A stretch of DNA of 64,000 bases, taken from assembly GCA_902619665.1 (NCBI GenBank), contig CACNFB010000004.1:1-64000 (forward strand). The letters are read 5' to 3'. The notes beneath the pieces were generated by a model. That model made no database searches. It saw only the letters and a program-made list of their open reading frames with translations, and was not told where the DNA came from. Both the position numbers and the translations under genes were made by a program. Within the stretch, counting starts at the first letter, position 1, and each line of letters begins with the position of its first letter. Source of the DNA: an uncultured Pelagibacteraceae bacterium. Its GTDB lineage: Bacteria; Pseudomonadota; Alphaproteobacteria; Pelagibacterales; Pelagibacteraceae. Positions 43,089 through 52,683 of this stretch are shown one piece after another.

Positions 43089-43775
43089 TTATTTTTCCAC
43101 AATTACTAACAAAGATTTACCAAAGGTATTTAGAGTGACTTTGTCTAAAAGTTTAGAAAAAAAAATTAAACTATTCCAAAATTTAATTTTTTCCTCAAAA
43201 TTTTTTTTATAATTTGTAATAAATAATTTAGACATTAGAGATAAAATATAACCTATCGAGTCATAATATCTAAAAGTGACTTTTCGAAAGCTTAAATTTT
43301 TCAAAATTTTTATAAAATCATTTTTTGAGTATCGCTTATAATGTCCAACATCTCTATCAAAATTTGAATAAAGGTGAGAATTTGCTGGAACATTAATGAT
43401 CAACTTCCCGTTTTTTTTTAGTAAATTTAAAGCTTTTCTTACTTCTTCTTTATCTTTTTTGATATGCTCTAATACATCTAGATAAATAATTGTGTCATAT
43501 TTTGTATTACCGCCAAAACTCCGATTAAAAATTTGTATTTTTTTATTTTTCCTAAAAGTTTTTTTTAAATTTTTATAATGTTTTTTTGAAGGTTCAAATA
43601 AATCGATCTTACTTGGATTATTTATATAGTACGACAAATTTGTACCGTTACCTGGCCCAACCTCTGCTAAATGTCCAAGTAAATATTTATTTATTAATTG
43701 TTGTTGGTATATACGAAAATTTTTTGAATTATCAAAAAATTTTAGTTCCCAACCGTTGTAATTTTTATTTGACAT
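43089..43775 (-). CDS. class I SAM-dependent methyltransferase
   Basis: HLAEVGPGNGTNLSYY, YDTIIYLDVLEHIKKDKEEVRKALNLLKKNGKLIINVPA. Confidence 0.9.
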   Translation of the reverse strand: MSNKNYNGWELKFFDNSKNFRIYQQQLINKYLLGHLAEVGPGNGTNLSYYINNPSKIDLFEPSKKHYKNLKKTFRKNKKIQIFNRSFGGNTKYDTIIYLDVLEHIKKDKEEVRKALNLLKKNGKLIINVPANSHLYSNFDRDVGHYKRYSKNDFIKILKNLSFRKVTFRYYDSIGYILSLMSKLFITNYKKNFEEKIKFWNSLIFFSKLLDKVTLNTFGKSLLVIVEK

Positions 43776-43793
43776 AATTAATAATTTAAAAAT

Positions 43794-46214
43794 TTAGTTT
43801 ATAACTTTAAATACATAAATTCTTGAATCTTTATTTTTGTATCTATAGTATGCCCCGCCAGTTGAAACAACAACTAAGTACTGATCACCATTATAAGAAA
43901 ATAAAGTTGGTGGCGCACTTCCAGCTGCATTCATTTCATATTCCCATACAATCTCTCCAGTAATAGAATTAATACCATAGATTAAATTATCATGTGTACC
44001 TGTAACAAAAAGTATTCCACCTGAATTTAGAGCCGATCCCCCAAAAATTGAGGTTCCAGTAGGTTTATCAATATTCAAAGTTTTTTCATATCCAACAGGT
44101 GTTTTCCATAAAATTTTTCCTGTTTTTAAGTCTAGTTTTGCTACATAACCCCATGGAGGATTTGATGCCGGGTTTCCATCGCTTGTAGTGAATTCACTCC
44201 AAGCCAATCCGTTAGCTCTAACTCTTATTTTATTTTTTTCTATTAACTTTTTATCCCAAGTAATAAATAAATTTTTTAATTCCTCATAATCTTTAGAATT
44301 TATATCTAGATCTTTGTGTTTTTGATTTAAGTAATTAAAATCAAAATTTTTTTTGTAATGATCAAGCAATGTTATTCCAACTAAAGAAGGTATATACTCT
44401 AGTTGTTTTTCTCCTTTTTTTATGTTAACTCCATTTCTAATTTTTCCATGACAAGATGAACAATTATTTAAATAAATTTTCTTTGCTGATTGAAGTTTTT
44501 CATCAAATTTTGTTGAAACTTCAGTCGAGTAGAAATAAGGTTTTAATTTCCATGGATAATTATTTACTGGAACATATATAGTATCTTCAAAAGGATCCAT
44601 TGATCCACCATACCATTCTCCTCCACCATGAAGACCAAATATAATTGTAAATTTATCAAATGATGGTGGTGGAAAATATCCAATTCTAGAATTTTTTAAT
44701 TGAAGTTTAATCTCATCTTGTTTTTCAGGACTTAATTCTGAATAATCTTTGTGTGTATATTCAATCTTAGAAAGTTTTTCAGGTAATAAATATTTTCTTT
44801 GATAAGAAGAATTTTTTTCACCTTCAACTATTGATTTTTCTACATCAACAAACTCGACATCAAACAATGGCAAACCATTGAATCTATTAAGGGTTATTGC
44901 GTTACCAGTTTTAGATGCAAGGACAACTACAGGAAATTTTTTTCCATTAACTTCTATATCATCTAAAAAGGGTGGAAAGGCTAAATCATAATCCCACAAA
45001 TCATGAAATACATCCTGAAAAGTCCAAATTATTTTATCTTTATTTAAGTCAACTGCAATTATGCTAGATGATCTAAAATTAATACCTGGTCTCTTAACAC
45101 CATAAAGACTAGGCTGAGGGTTTCCTGTAGGAATATAAATTATTTTGTTTAAATCATCATATGCTACTCCAGCCCATGGAGTTCCACCGACAAAATTTCT
45201 ATCTTTAGGATCAAATAAAGGAATAGAATTAATGATTTTTCCATCATCTAAGTTAATCTTGTAAACTGCTTTATTTCTATGATTGGTTATAATTAAAATA
45301 TTTTTTTCTAAATCTACAATTGGGCTAGTAATAGTAGATGTATTTATAGAACCGTTTTCACCAAAAGATTTAACTCTTTTTCCTGTTTCTAAATCAATTT
45401 TGTAAGTTTTGCCTCCAATTGGAAGGATAAGATAATCTGTTTCATTTTTTGTATACGCTACAATGCCTCTTCTTGAGGGGGGAAAAATAGTCTGCAGTTC
45501 CCAGAGAACCTTTTTACTCTCAATATCAACACAAACTACTTTCCAGTCTGCACTTATAAAAACTAATTTACCATTTAAAAATATTGGATTGACTTGTATA
45601 TTTTGTTTCCATTTATTTTTTAAATTTTTTTTATTTAATACATAAGGTGAATGTGCGCTTGAATCAGTAAACTTATAATCATCATCTATTGTAGAATAAC
45701 TCCAAAAAAGTTTTAAATTTTGAATATTATCCAAATTTATATTGTTATTATTAAGAAATTTTTGGTTATAATTATTTCCATGAGACCTTGTCCAATTTTC
45801 AAACGTTAGTTTCTCGAATGACTTGTAATCAGTTTTATGATTAGATAAATTATTGTTTATTAAACCCTCTATTTTTTTAGGCTTTTTACTATCTGATGCA
45901 AGATTTATTAAATCTTCCGATTTAGGTGGTTTGTTAAGTTCAAAATCTTTTATATTTTTGTCTTTAAATGATGCTGCTAAATTAAATAGTAATGGATAAT
46001 CTCTTAAAATTTCTTTCACCGATTGTTTCATTTGATAACGACTAAAACAATCGTTTATTTGATTTAGGCCAAAATCTCTCACTGAATAAATTATTTTATA
46101 TGTTTTGCAGTAAGACGAACTAAATAAATATAATGGAATTAATGAAGTAATTATTAAAAATATAAAAATTGTTATAAAAAATATTTTTTTGTTAGTAAAA
46201 AATTTTAATTTCAT
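43794..46214 (-). CDS. membrane-anchored PQQ-type quinoprotein dehydrogenase with embedded cytochrome c motif
   Basis: N-terminal TM; PQQ propeller features (TGNPQPSLYGVKRPG, LDLKTGKILWKTPVG, INSITGEIVWEYEM); CSSCHG haem motif at about 44447-44463. Confidence 0.88.
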   Translation of the reverse strand: MKLKFFTNKKIFFITIFIFLIITSLIPLYLFSSSYCKTYKIIYSVRDFGLNQINDCFSRYQMKQSVKEILRDYPLLFNLAASFKDKNIKDFELNKPPKSEDLINLASDSKKPKKIEGLINNNLSNHKTDYKSFEKLTFENWTRSHGNNYNQKFLNNNNINLDNIQNLKLFWSYSTIDDDYKFTDSSAHSPYVLNKKNLKNKWKQNIQVNPIFLNGKLVFISADWKVVCVDIESKKVLWELQTIFPPSRRGIVAYTKNETDYLILPIGGKTYKIDLETGKRVKSFGENGSINTSTITSPIVDLEKNILIITNHRNKAVYKINLDDGKIINSIPLFDPKDRNFVGGTPWAGVAYDDLNKIIYIPTGNPQPSLYGVKRPGINFRSSSIIAVDLNKDKIIWTFQDVFHDLWDYDLAFPPFLDDIEVNGKKFPVVVLASKTGNAITLNRFNGLPLFDVEFVDVEKSIVEGEKNSSYQRKYLLPEKLSKIEYTHKDYSELSPEKQDEIKLQLKNSRIGYFPPPSFDKFTIIFGLHGGGEWYGGSMDPFEDTIYVPVNNYPWKLKPYFYSTEVSTKFDEKLQSAKKIYLNNCSSCHGKIRNGVNIKKGEKQLEYIPSLVGITLLDHYKKNFDFNYLNQKHKDLDINSKDYEELKNLFITWDKKLIEKNKIRVRANGLAWSEFTTSDGNPASNPPWGYVAKLDLKTGKILWKTPVGYEKTLNIDKPTGTSIFGGSALNSGGILFVTGTHDNLIYGINSITGEIVWEYEMNAAGSAPPTLFSYNGDQYLVVVSTGGAYYRYKNKDSRIYVFKVIN

Positions 46215-46548
46215 GCTAATTGATTCTTGAAACTATCAATATTTATAGTTCAACAATATTAATAAGTAAAATTTTTTTCAGACGCATTAAGATATCTGTT
46301 ATTTTTCAAGTGCTTATCATTGAGTATACAACTTTTATACCCTCGCTTAACTATGTTCAAATATCTTTGAGCAGGAAATTGAAAAATAGTTTTTTTGGTT
46401 CAATCGTTATTTTTTTATAATATTAATGGCATTTATATTATAAAATTAATTTTTACTCTTAAAAGTTGTAAAATAAAAAAGCAAAAAGTTGTAGTTGTTG
46501 GAAAAAAAAATAATTTGAGGTAGAAGAGATTAGGTTCAATAAATAACC

Positions 46549-47496
46549 ATGAAATTAACTAAAGAGCAAATCAACGAGATAAAGGTACTTCAGTCACAAT
46601 CTAATCAAACAAAAAGGGTAATTGCTCCGGAATTAGAAAAAATTCTTTATGAAGCTATTCCAGCATTAGATCATGGTTTCGTGAGAGTTATAGACTACAT
46701 GGGCGATGACACGTCAATTGTTCAAGCAGCTAGAGTTTCATATGGAAAGGGTACTAAAAAAGTTTCTACAGATAGTGGATTGATAAAATATTTAATGCGT
46801 CATTGGCATAGCACACCATTTGAAATGTGTGAAATTAAATACCATGTGAAGTTACCAATATTTATTGCAAGACAATGGATAAGACATAGAACAGCCAACG
46901 TAAATGAATACTCAGCACGTTATTCTATTTTAGACAAAGAATTTTATCTTCCAAAAAACGAACATTTAGCTGCACAATCAAAAAGTAACAGACAAGGTAG
47001 AGGAGATGTTCTTCAAGGAGAACAAGCTAAAAAAGTTTTAAGCCTTTTAAAAAATGACGCAGAAAGAACTTATGAAAATTATGAAACAATGTTAAATGAA
47101 CGATACGATGGTTCAATTGTGGATGAAAATGAAACTGGTCTTGCAAGAGAGCTAGCTAGAATGAATTTAACTTTAAACACTTATACACAATGGTATTGGA
47201 AAACTGATCTTTTAAATTTAATGAACTTTTTAAGATTAAGAGCTGACCATCATGCTCAGTATGAAATAAGAGCTTATGCCGATGTAATGTTGGATACTTT
47301 AAAAAGATGGGTGCCAACAACTTACGAAGCATTTATGGATTACAGAGTAGGTGGCACTGAAGTATCATCAAAAGGTAAAATAATTATCCAAAAATTAATA
47401 AGTGGTGAAAAAGTAGATCCCGAACAGTCAGGCCTTTCAAAAAGGGAGTGGAATGAGCTTATGTTGGCTTTTGATCTTAAAGATAAATTGATATAG
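46549..47496 (+). CDS. thyX: FAD-dependent thymidylate synthase
   Basis: [22 protein letters not shown] ThyX motif; [21 protein letters not shown]. Confidence 0.97.
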   Translation: MKLTKEQINEIKVLQSQSNQTKRVIAPELEKILYEAIPALDHGFVRVIDYMGDDTSIVQAARVSYGKGTKKVSTDSGLIKYLMRHWHSTPFEMCEIKYHVKLPIFIARQWIRHRTANVNEYSARYSILDKEFYLPKNEHLAAQSKSNRQGRGDVLQGEQAKKVLSLLKNDAERTYENYETMLNERYDGSIVDENETGLARELARMNLTLNTYTQWYWKTDLLNLMNFLRLRADHHAQYEIRAYADVMLDTLKRWVPTTYEAFMDYRVGGTEVSSKGKIIIQKLISGEKVDPEQSGLSKREWNELMLAFDLKDKLI

Positions 47497-47522
47497 TTTC
47501 CAGAAAAAAATAAAAACTATAA

Positions 47523-49640
47523 ATGAAACTTATAAATAAAATAACTTTCATAATCATTTTCTTGCTTGTAAATATTAATGCTTTTGGAGCTGTAAGTGGA
47601 TTTGTTGACAGTAAACAGGTCAACCAAAATATTCCAATGGCAATAGCCTTTAATCCAAGTGGAACTAAAATGTTTGTTGTTGGAATGAGTCAAAATAAAA
47701 TTTTTGAGTTTGATTTGACCACTGGTTTTGATGTTTCAACAGCTACAAAAAATTCAAATGTGTGTTCATTTATAGGTTTAGCAGACGATGCTGTAGATAT
47801 AGATTTTAATTCAGATGGAACTAAATTATTTCTTGTAGACGTAGACGGAACCGGAGATGATGAGCACGCAATAGAAGAGTTTAACTTAACTACTGCATAT
47901 GATGTTTCAACCTGTGTGCATGCGAATGAACATTTTTTGGATGAATTTAAATTAGTTGGTATCGAATTTAATGCAAGTGGAACAAAATTATTTATTTTTG
48001 ATGAAACAGGTGGGAGTAGTTTGATAAAACAATATTCACTAAATAGTCCTTATAATCTATCAAACCCAACGCTTCAAAAACAATCAACTGGAACAATTGA
48101 CACAACCTATGAAGCTATTGAAGACTCACCAAAAGGATTTGCTTTTAGCTCTGATGGCTCTAAAATGTTTATGACTGGAAGAGAAAGAGATAAAGTTCAA
48201 GAATTCAACTTAAGTACTCCTTTTGATTTATCGAGTGTCTCAAAGACGGATGCTTATGGTATTTCAGGTCAAATAGACGATGTTGGTGGAATATCATTCA
48301 GCAATGATGGTCTTAAAATGTTTGTTTTAGATGCAGATAATGATGCTGCTAATAAAGATGTTAATGAATACAACCTAACTTGTGGGTTTGGAGTAATCAA
48401 TTGTATTGATCCAACAGCTAATAAAGATGATGTTGCTTCGATAGAAACTCAATCTGAAAGTGCAAAAAAATTAATACAACATACTACATATCCAGTGATA
48501 AATCGAATGCAATGGTTAAGAAGGAACACCAACAGGGGAAACTTAACTAATCAAAATATTAAAATTCAATTTAATAATGAAATTTTAAACTCTTTGTCTA
48601 AAACATTATTGCCAGTTTATTTATCTAATTACAATTCTTCAAATACCAATAATCAAAATTCTAGCTGGTCCCTTTGGAGCGAAGGAACAATCAGTGTAGG
48701 CCGAATAGGCGATACCTCTGTTTCATCCTCAAAAGATATAAATACTTCAGCAATCACACTAGGCGCAGACAAAAGAGGGAAAGATAACATAATGAGAGGT
48801 ATTGCATTAAGATTTGGAAGTGATGATGTTGATGTGGGAGACCTAGGAAGTGCACTAAATATGAATACATTTGGTCTGACTTTTTATGAGACCAAACCTA
48901 AAGGAGAAGAAAGATTTACTGATCACTTGTTAGGTTTAAGTTTTATAAATTCTGATTTAATTAATAATAGTGGTTCTACCTCAACTAATGGCGAGAGATC
49001 AGGGGAGCAAATTTATGGCTCTTTTAGTTTAAGAGATACTTTTTCAAAAAATAATTTAAATTTTACACCTAAAATAAAAATAGATTACGGTGTAACACAC
49101 TTTGCAGAGTATATAGAAACGGGCGCCGAGGGCTTAAATTTAAAATTTAAAGACCAATATATTGGAAATTTTATTACCTCAGTTGGTGCTAATATTGATA
49201 AAAAATTCGATTTAAAAGATAAGTCTTTTTTACCTTATTTTGACTTTATTTACTCGGCTGATATGAGCCCGTCAACAAAACAAAAATTTTCGTACGCATC
49301 AAGTGGAGATAAATACACCTTAGATAACATCAATAATGAAACTCATAGTATTCACACTAGTATAGGTTTTGATTTAATTACAGATAGTGGTTTTAATTTA
49401 ATGACAAAGTATACTAGAGACCAATCTACAGGAGGCAGCTATAATGATAATTTTACAATTGCAGGAGATTATAGAGCTTCTTATAATTCAACGTATGCTC
49501 TTTCTGTTCATGAAACTTCAACTGAAATAGCTTATAAAAGCAAGCATAATAATTTAAATGTTGATGTGACCAGTAATTTAGACTTTTTTGCCGATGATCC
49601 TGAATATGGTATTTATTTAAAAGTCTATAGTTTAAAATAA
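47523..49640 (+). CDS. autotransporter: repeat propeller-like passenger plus beta-barrel
   Basis: signal peptide; five repeats of type [IF].F...G.K[ML]F......I.E[FY].L...[YF][DN][VL]S; C-terminal ~300 aa resembles an autotransporter barrel. Confidence 0.8.
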   Translation: MKLINKITFIIIFLLVNINAFGAVSGFVDSKQVNQNIPMAIAFNPSGTKMFVVGMSQNKIFEFDLTTGFDVSTATKNSNVCSFIGLADDAVDIDFNSDGTKLFLVDVDGTGDDEHAIEEFNLTTAYDVSTCVHANEHFLDEFKLVGIEFNASGTKLFIFDETGGSSLIKQYSLNSPYNLSNPTLQKQSTGTIDTTYEAIEDSPKGFAFSSDGSKMFMTGRERDKVQEFNLSTPFDLSSVSKTDAYGISGQIDDVGGISFSNDGLKMFVLDADNDAANKDVNEYNLTCGFGVINCIDPTANKDDVASIETQSESAKKLIQHTTYPVINRMQWLRRNTNRGNLTNQNIKIQFNNEILNSLSKTLLPVYLSNYNSSNTNNQNSSWSLWSEGTISVGRIGDTSVSSSKDINTSAITLGADKRGKDNIMRGIALRFGSDDVDVGDLGSALNMNTFGLTFYETKPKGEERFTDHLLGLSFINSDLINNSGSTSTNGERSGEQIYGSFSLRDTFSKNNLNFTPKIKIDYGVTHFAEYIETGAEGLNLKFKDQYIGNFITSVGANIDKKFDLKDKSFLPYFDFIYSADMSPSTKQKFSYASSGDKYTLDNINNETHSIHTSIGFDLITDSGFNLMTKYTRDQSTGGSYNDNFTIAGDYRASYNSTYALSVHETSTEIAYKSKHNNLNVDVTSNLDFFADDPEYGIYLKVYSLK

Positions 49641-49642
49641 AA

Positions 49643-50440
49643 TCAGTTTTCTATAAAAGAAGATTTAATTTTTTTTGCAATATCTAAATAAATTTTAGAA
49701 ATCTCATTATCTGGATTACTCTCAACAATTGGCTTACCTTGATCACCAGATTTACCTACTTCTGGATCTATTGGAATTTCGCATAAAAATTCTTTGCTAA
49801 ATTCTTCTGCAGTTCTTTTAACTCCGCCCTCACCAAAAATTGGATATTTTTTTCCGTCCTCTCCCTTAAAAAAACTCATATTATCTACAAGACCTATAAT
49901 TTTAACTCCCAATTTATCAAACATTCTTATTCCTCTTTTAACATCTTGAAGTGCAAGTTCTTGAGGAGTTGAAACTATTATTGCACCATCCATCTCTATC
50001 TCTTGTGCAAATGTTAGTTGAGTATCACCTGTTCCAGGAGGCATATCTACAATAATAAAATCAAGATTATTCCAACTTACTTTTTGAGCAAAAGTTTTAA
50101 TAGTACTTGTTACCATTGGACCTCTCCAAATCATTGGAGTTTGCTCATCGGTTAAGAAACCAATTGACATACATTGAATGTCGTATTTAAGAATAGGTTT
50201 TAAATTTGAACCATCACTCTCAGGTTTTTGATTAATTGAAAAAAGTTTTGGTAAGGAAGGACCATAAATATCAGCATCTAATAGTCCTACTTTGCAACCC
50301 AAATTTTTTAATGCTAAGGCAAGATTTGTTGCAAATGTAGATTTACCAACACCACCTTTGGCACTTGAAATCGCGATTGTAAATTTAGTGCCCGAAATTG
50401 GGTTTTTGACAAAGGTTTTTTTATAAGGTTTTCCTATCAT
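49643..50440 (-). CDS. Mrp/NBP35-family Fe-S carrier ATPase
   Basis: AISSAKGGVGKSTFATNLALAL, DADIYGPSLPKLF, VDMPPGTGDTQLTFAQ. Confidence 0.95.
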   Translation of the reverse strand: MIGKPYKKTFVKNPISGTKFTIAISSAKGGVGKSTFATNLALALKNLGCKVGLLDADIYGPSLPKLFSINQKPESDGSNLKPILKYDIQCMSIGFLTDEQTPMIWRGPMVTSTIKTFAQKVSWNNLDFIIVDMPPGTGDTQLTFAQEIEMDGAIIVSTPQELALQDVKRGIRMFDKLGVKIIGLVDNMSFFKGEDGKKYPIFGEGGVKRTAEEFSKEFLCEIPIDPEVGKSGDQGKPIVESNPDNEISKIYLDIAKKIKSSFIEN

Positions 50441-50521
50441 TGCTACATTAAGTCCGAATTTTTAAGGGTTCTTTTAACATACTAAACTTGTTTTTCCCAA
50501 CAAAGACACTATATAAAGTGC

Positions 50522-51619
50522 ATGGTTGACGATTTTAGAAGCAGAGGTGGCAGTCCGTGGGGATCTCCCCCAGGAGGCGGAGGCAACGGTTCAGGAAGAA
50601 GAGGACCTACTCCCCCAAACATCGATGAGATAATAAAAAATTTACAAGATAAGATTAATAAATTTTTACCAGGTGGCGCATCTAAAGGTGGAAAGCCACT
50701 AATGTTTGGAATTTCAATTTTATTAATAATTTATGCTTTAAGTGGTTTATACAGAGTTTTACCAGATGAACAGGGTGTCGTTTTAAGATTTGGAAAATTT
50801 GTAACAACAACTCAACCAGGTTTAAATTACCACATACCTTTCCCAATTGAGAGCGTGCTTACTCCAAAGGTAACAAAAGTAAACAGAATTGATATTGGTT
50901 TTAGATCAGAAAGAGATTCAGGATTTAGTTCAGGTGTAGTAGCAGACGTTCCAGAAGAAAGCTTAATGTTAACTGGAGACGAAAACATTGTGAATATTGA
51001 TTTTTCAGTTTTTTGGGTAATAAAAGATGCAGGTAAATTTTTATTCAAAATTCAAGATCCAGAAGGAACAGTAAAAGCCGCAGCGGAAACAGCAATGAGA
51101 GAAGTAATTGCAAAGAGCGATATACAACCAATTTTAACTGAGGGAAGATCAGTCATTGAGCAAGAAACAGAGACTATTATTCAGGAAATTTTAGATGAGT
51201 ATCAAAGTGGTATTCAAGTAACACAAGTTCAAACACAAAAAGCAGATCCACCAGATCAAGTTATTGATGCATTCAGAGATGTTCAAGCAGCAAGAGCAGA
51301 CATGGAAAGATCAAAAAATGAAGCCGAAGCTTATGCAAATGATGTAATTCCAAGAGCAAGGGGTGAAGCAGCAAAGATATTACAAGCAGCAGAAGCATAC
51401 CAAAAAGAAGTTGTTGCAAAAGCTGAAGGTGAAGCAAGTAGGTTTTTGTCTATATTTAATGAGTATAGAAAAGCTAAAGAAGTAACACAGGAAAGAATGT
51501 ATTTAGAAACAATGGAAAAAGTCCTAGCTGATATTGATAAAGTTATAATTGATAAAGACTCAGGATCGGGAGTTGTTCCTTATCTTCCATTACCAGAACT
51601 AAAAAAGAAAACTAATTAA
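50522..51619 (+). CDS. hflK: FtsH protease regulator HflK
   Basis: Gly/Pro-rich N-terminus, TM, SPFH domain; followed by hflC. Confidence 0.95.
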   Translation: MVDDFRSRGGSPWGSPPGGGGNGSGRRGPTPPNIDEIIKNLQDKINKFLPGGASKGGKPLMFGISILLIIYALSGLYRVLPDEQGVVLRFGKFVTTTQPGLNYHIPFPIESVLTPKVTKVNRIDIGFRSERDSGFSSGVVADVPEESLMLTGDENIVNIDFSVFWVIKDAGKFLFKIQDPEGTVKAAAETAMREVIAKSDIQPILTEGRSVIEQETETIIQEILDEYQSGIQVTQVQTQKADPPDQVIDAFRDVQAARADMERSKNEAEAYANDVIPRARGEAAKILQAAEAYQKEVVAKAEGEASRFLSIFNEYRKAKEVTQERMYLETMEKVLADIDKVIIDKDSGSGVVPYLPLPELKKKTN

Positions 51620-51620
51620 A

Positions 51621-52490
51621 ATGAAAAAATTTACTATACCAATAATTCTAGTTTTAGCGTTCACAGCTTTCTTTTCAATTTTCATTGTTAAAGAAGTTAA
51701 TCAAGCTATTGTTTTACAATTTGGTGATCCTAAAAAAATTATTTTAAAACCAGGTATAAATTTCAAATTACCTTTCATCCAAAATGTAGTTTATTTGGAT
51801 AAAAGAATTTTAAATTTGGATACACCACCTGAAGAGGTAATTGCATCAGATCAAAAACGTTTGATCGTTGATGCTTTTGCGAGATTTCAAATCATTGATC
51901 CACTAAAGTTTTATATATCAGTTGGTAACGAGAGAGTTGCTAGATCAAGATTATCAACAATCATAAATTCAAGAATAAGAAACGTCTTAGGTCAGCAAGA
52001 ATTACAAACTCTATTATCACAGGATAGAACAAAACAAATGTCTTTAATACAAGAGGGTGTAAATAATGAAGCTGAAAACTTTGGTATCAAAATAGTTGAT
52101 GTAAGAATTAAAAGAGCAGATCTTCCTCAAGCAAATAGTGATGCAATTTATAGAAGAATGCAAACTGAAAGAGAGAGAGAAGCAAAAGAGTTCAGAGCAA
52201 AAGGTGCAGAAATGGCTGTTACAATTACGTCTACCGCGGATAAAGAAGTTACAGTAATACTTGCAGATGCAGAAAAAAAATCTCAAATTATGAAGGGTGA
52301 AGGAGATGGGAAAAGAAATAAAATATTCGCAGACGCTTTTGGACAAGATCCACAATTCTTTGCGTTTTATAGAGCAATGCAAGCTTACGAAAAAGCTTTA
52401 ATAGGTGGTGAAACTTCTTTAATCCTTTCACCAGATAGTGAATTTTTCAAATTCTTCGGGGATATAAAAGCGAAACAATTAAATCAGTAA
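51621..52490 (+). CDS. hflC: FtsH protease regulator HflC
   Basis: VNQAIVLQFGDPKKIILKPGINFKLPFIQNVVYLDKRILNLDTPPEEVIASDQKRLIVDAFARF. Confidence 0.96.
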   Translation: MKKFTIPIILVLAFTAFFSIFIVKEVNQAIVLQFGDPKKIILKPGINFKLPFIQNVVYLDKRILNLDTPPEEVIASDQKRLIVDAFARFQIIDPLKFYISVGNERVARSRLSTIINSRIRNVLGQQELQTLLSQDRTKQMSLIQEGVNNEAENFGIKIVDVRIKRADLPQANSDAIYRRMQTEREREAKEFRAKGAEMAVTITSTADKEVTVILADAEKKSQIMKGEGDGKRNKIFADAFGQDPQFFAFYRAMQAYEKALIGGETSLILSPDSEFFKFFGDIKAKQLNQ

Positions 52491-52494
52491 AAAA

Positions 52495-52683
52495 ATGAGA
52501 GAAATAATAGTCGCTTTTGGACTATTCTTATTTATAGAAGGTGCCTTGTACGCCTTATTTCCCTCAAAAATGAAAAATATGTTAGAAAAGCTAAAGTTGA
52601 TGAAAGACTACCAACTAAGATTTGGAGGAGTTATATTCGCGTTAGTTGGTTTTTTAATCATCTGGTATATGAAAGTTTTATGA
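52495..52683 (+). CDS. DUF2065 family membrane protein
   Basis: 62 aa; ALYALFPSKMKNMLEKL...LRFGGVIFALVGFLIIWYMK; conserved position after hflC. Confidence 0.85.
   Translation: MREIIVAFGLFLFIEGALYALFPSKMKNMLEKLKLMKDYQLRFGGVIFALVGFLIIWYMKVL

Noticed and set aside
52044-52382. 112-aa minus-strand ORF rich in Cys/Phe/Ser
   Set aside because: Antisense to hflC; composition reflects reverse-complement AT-rich codons.
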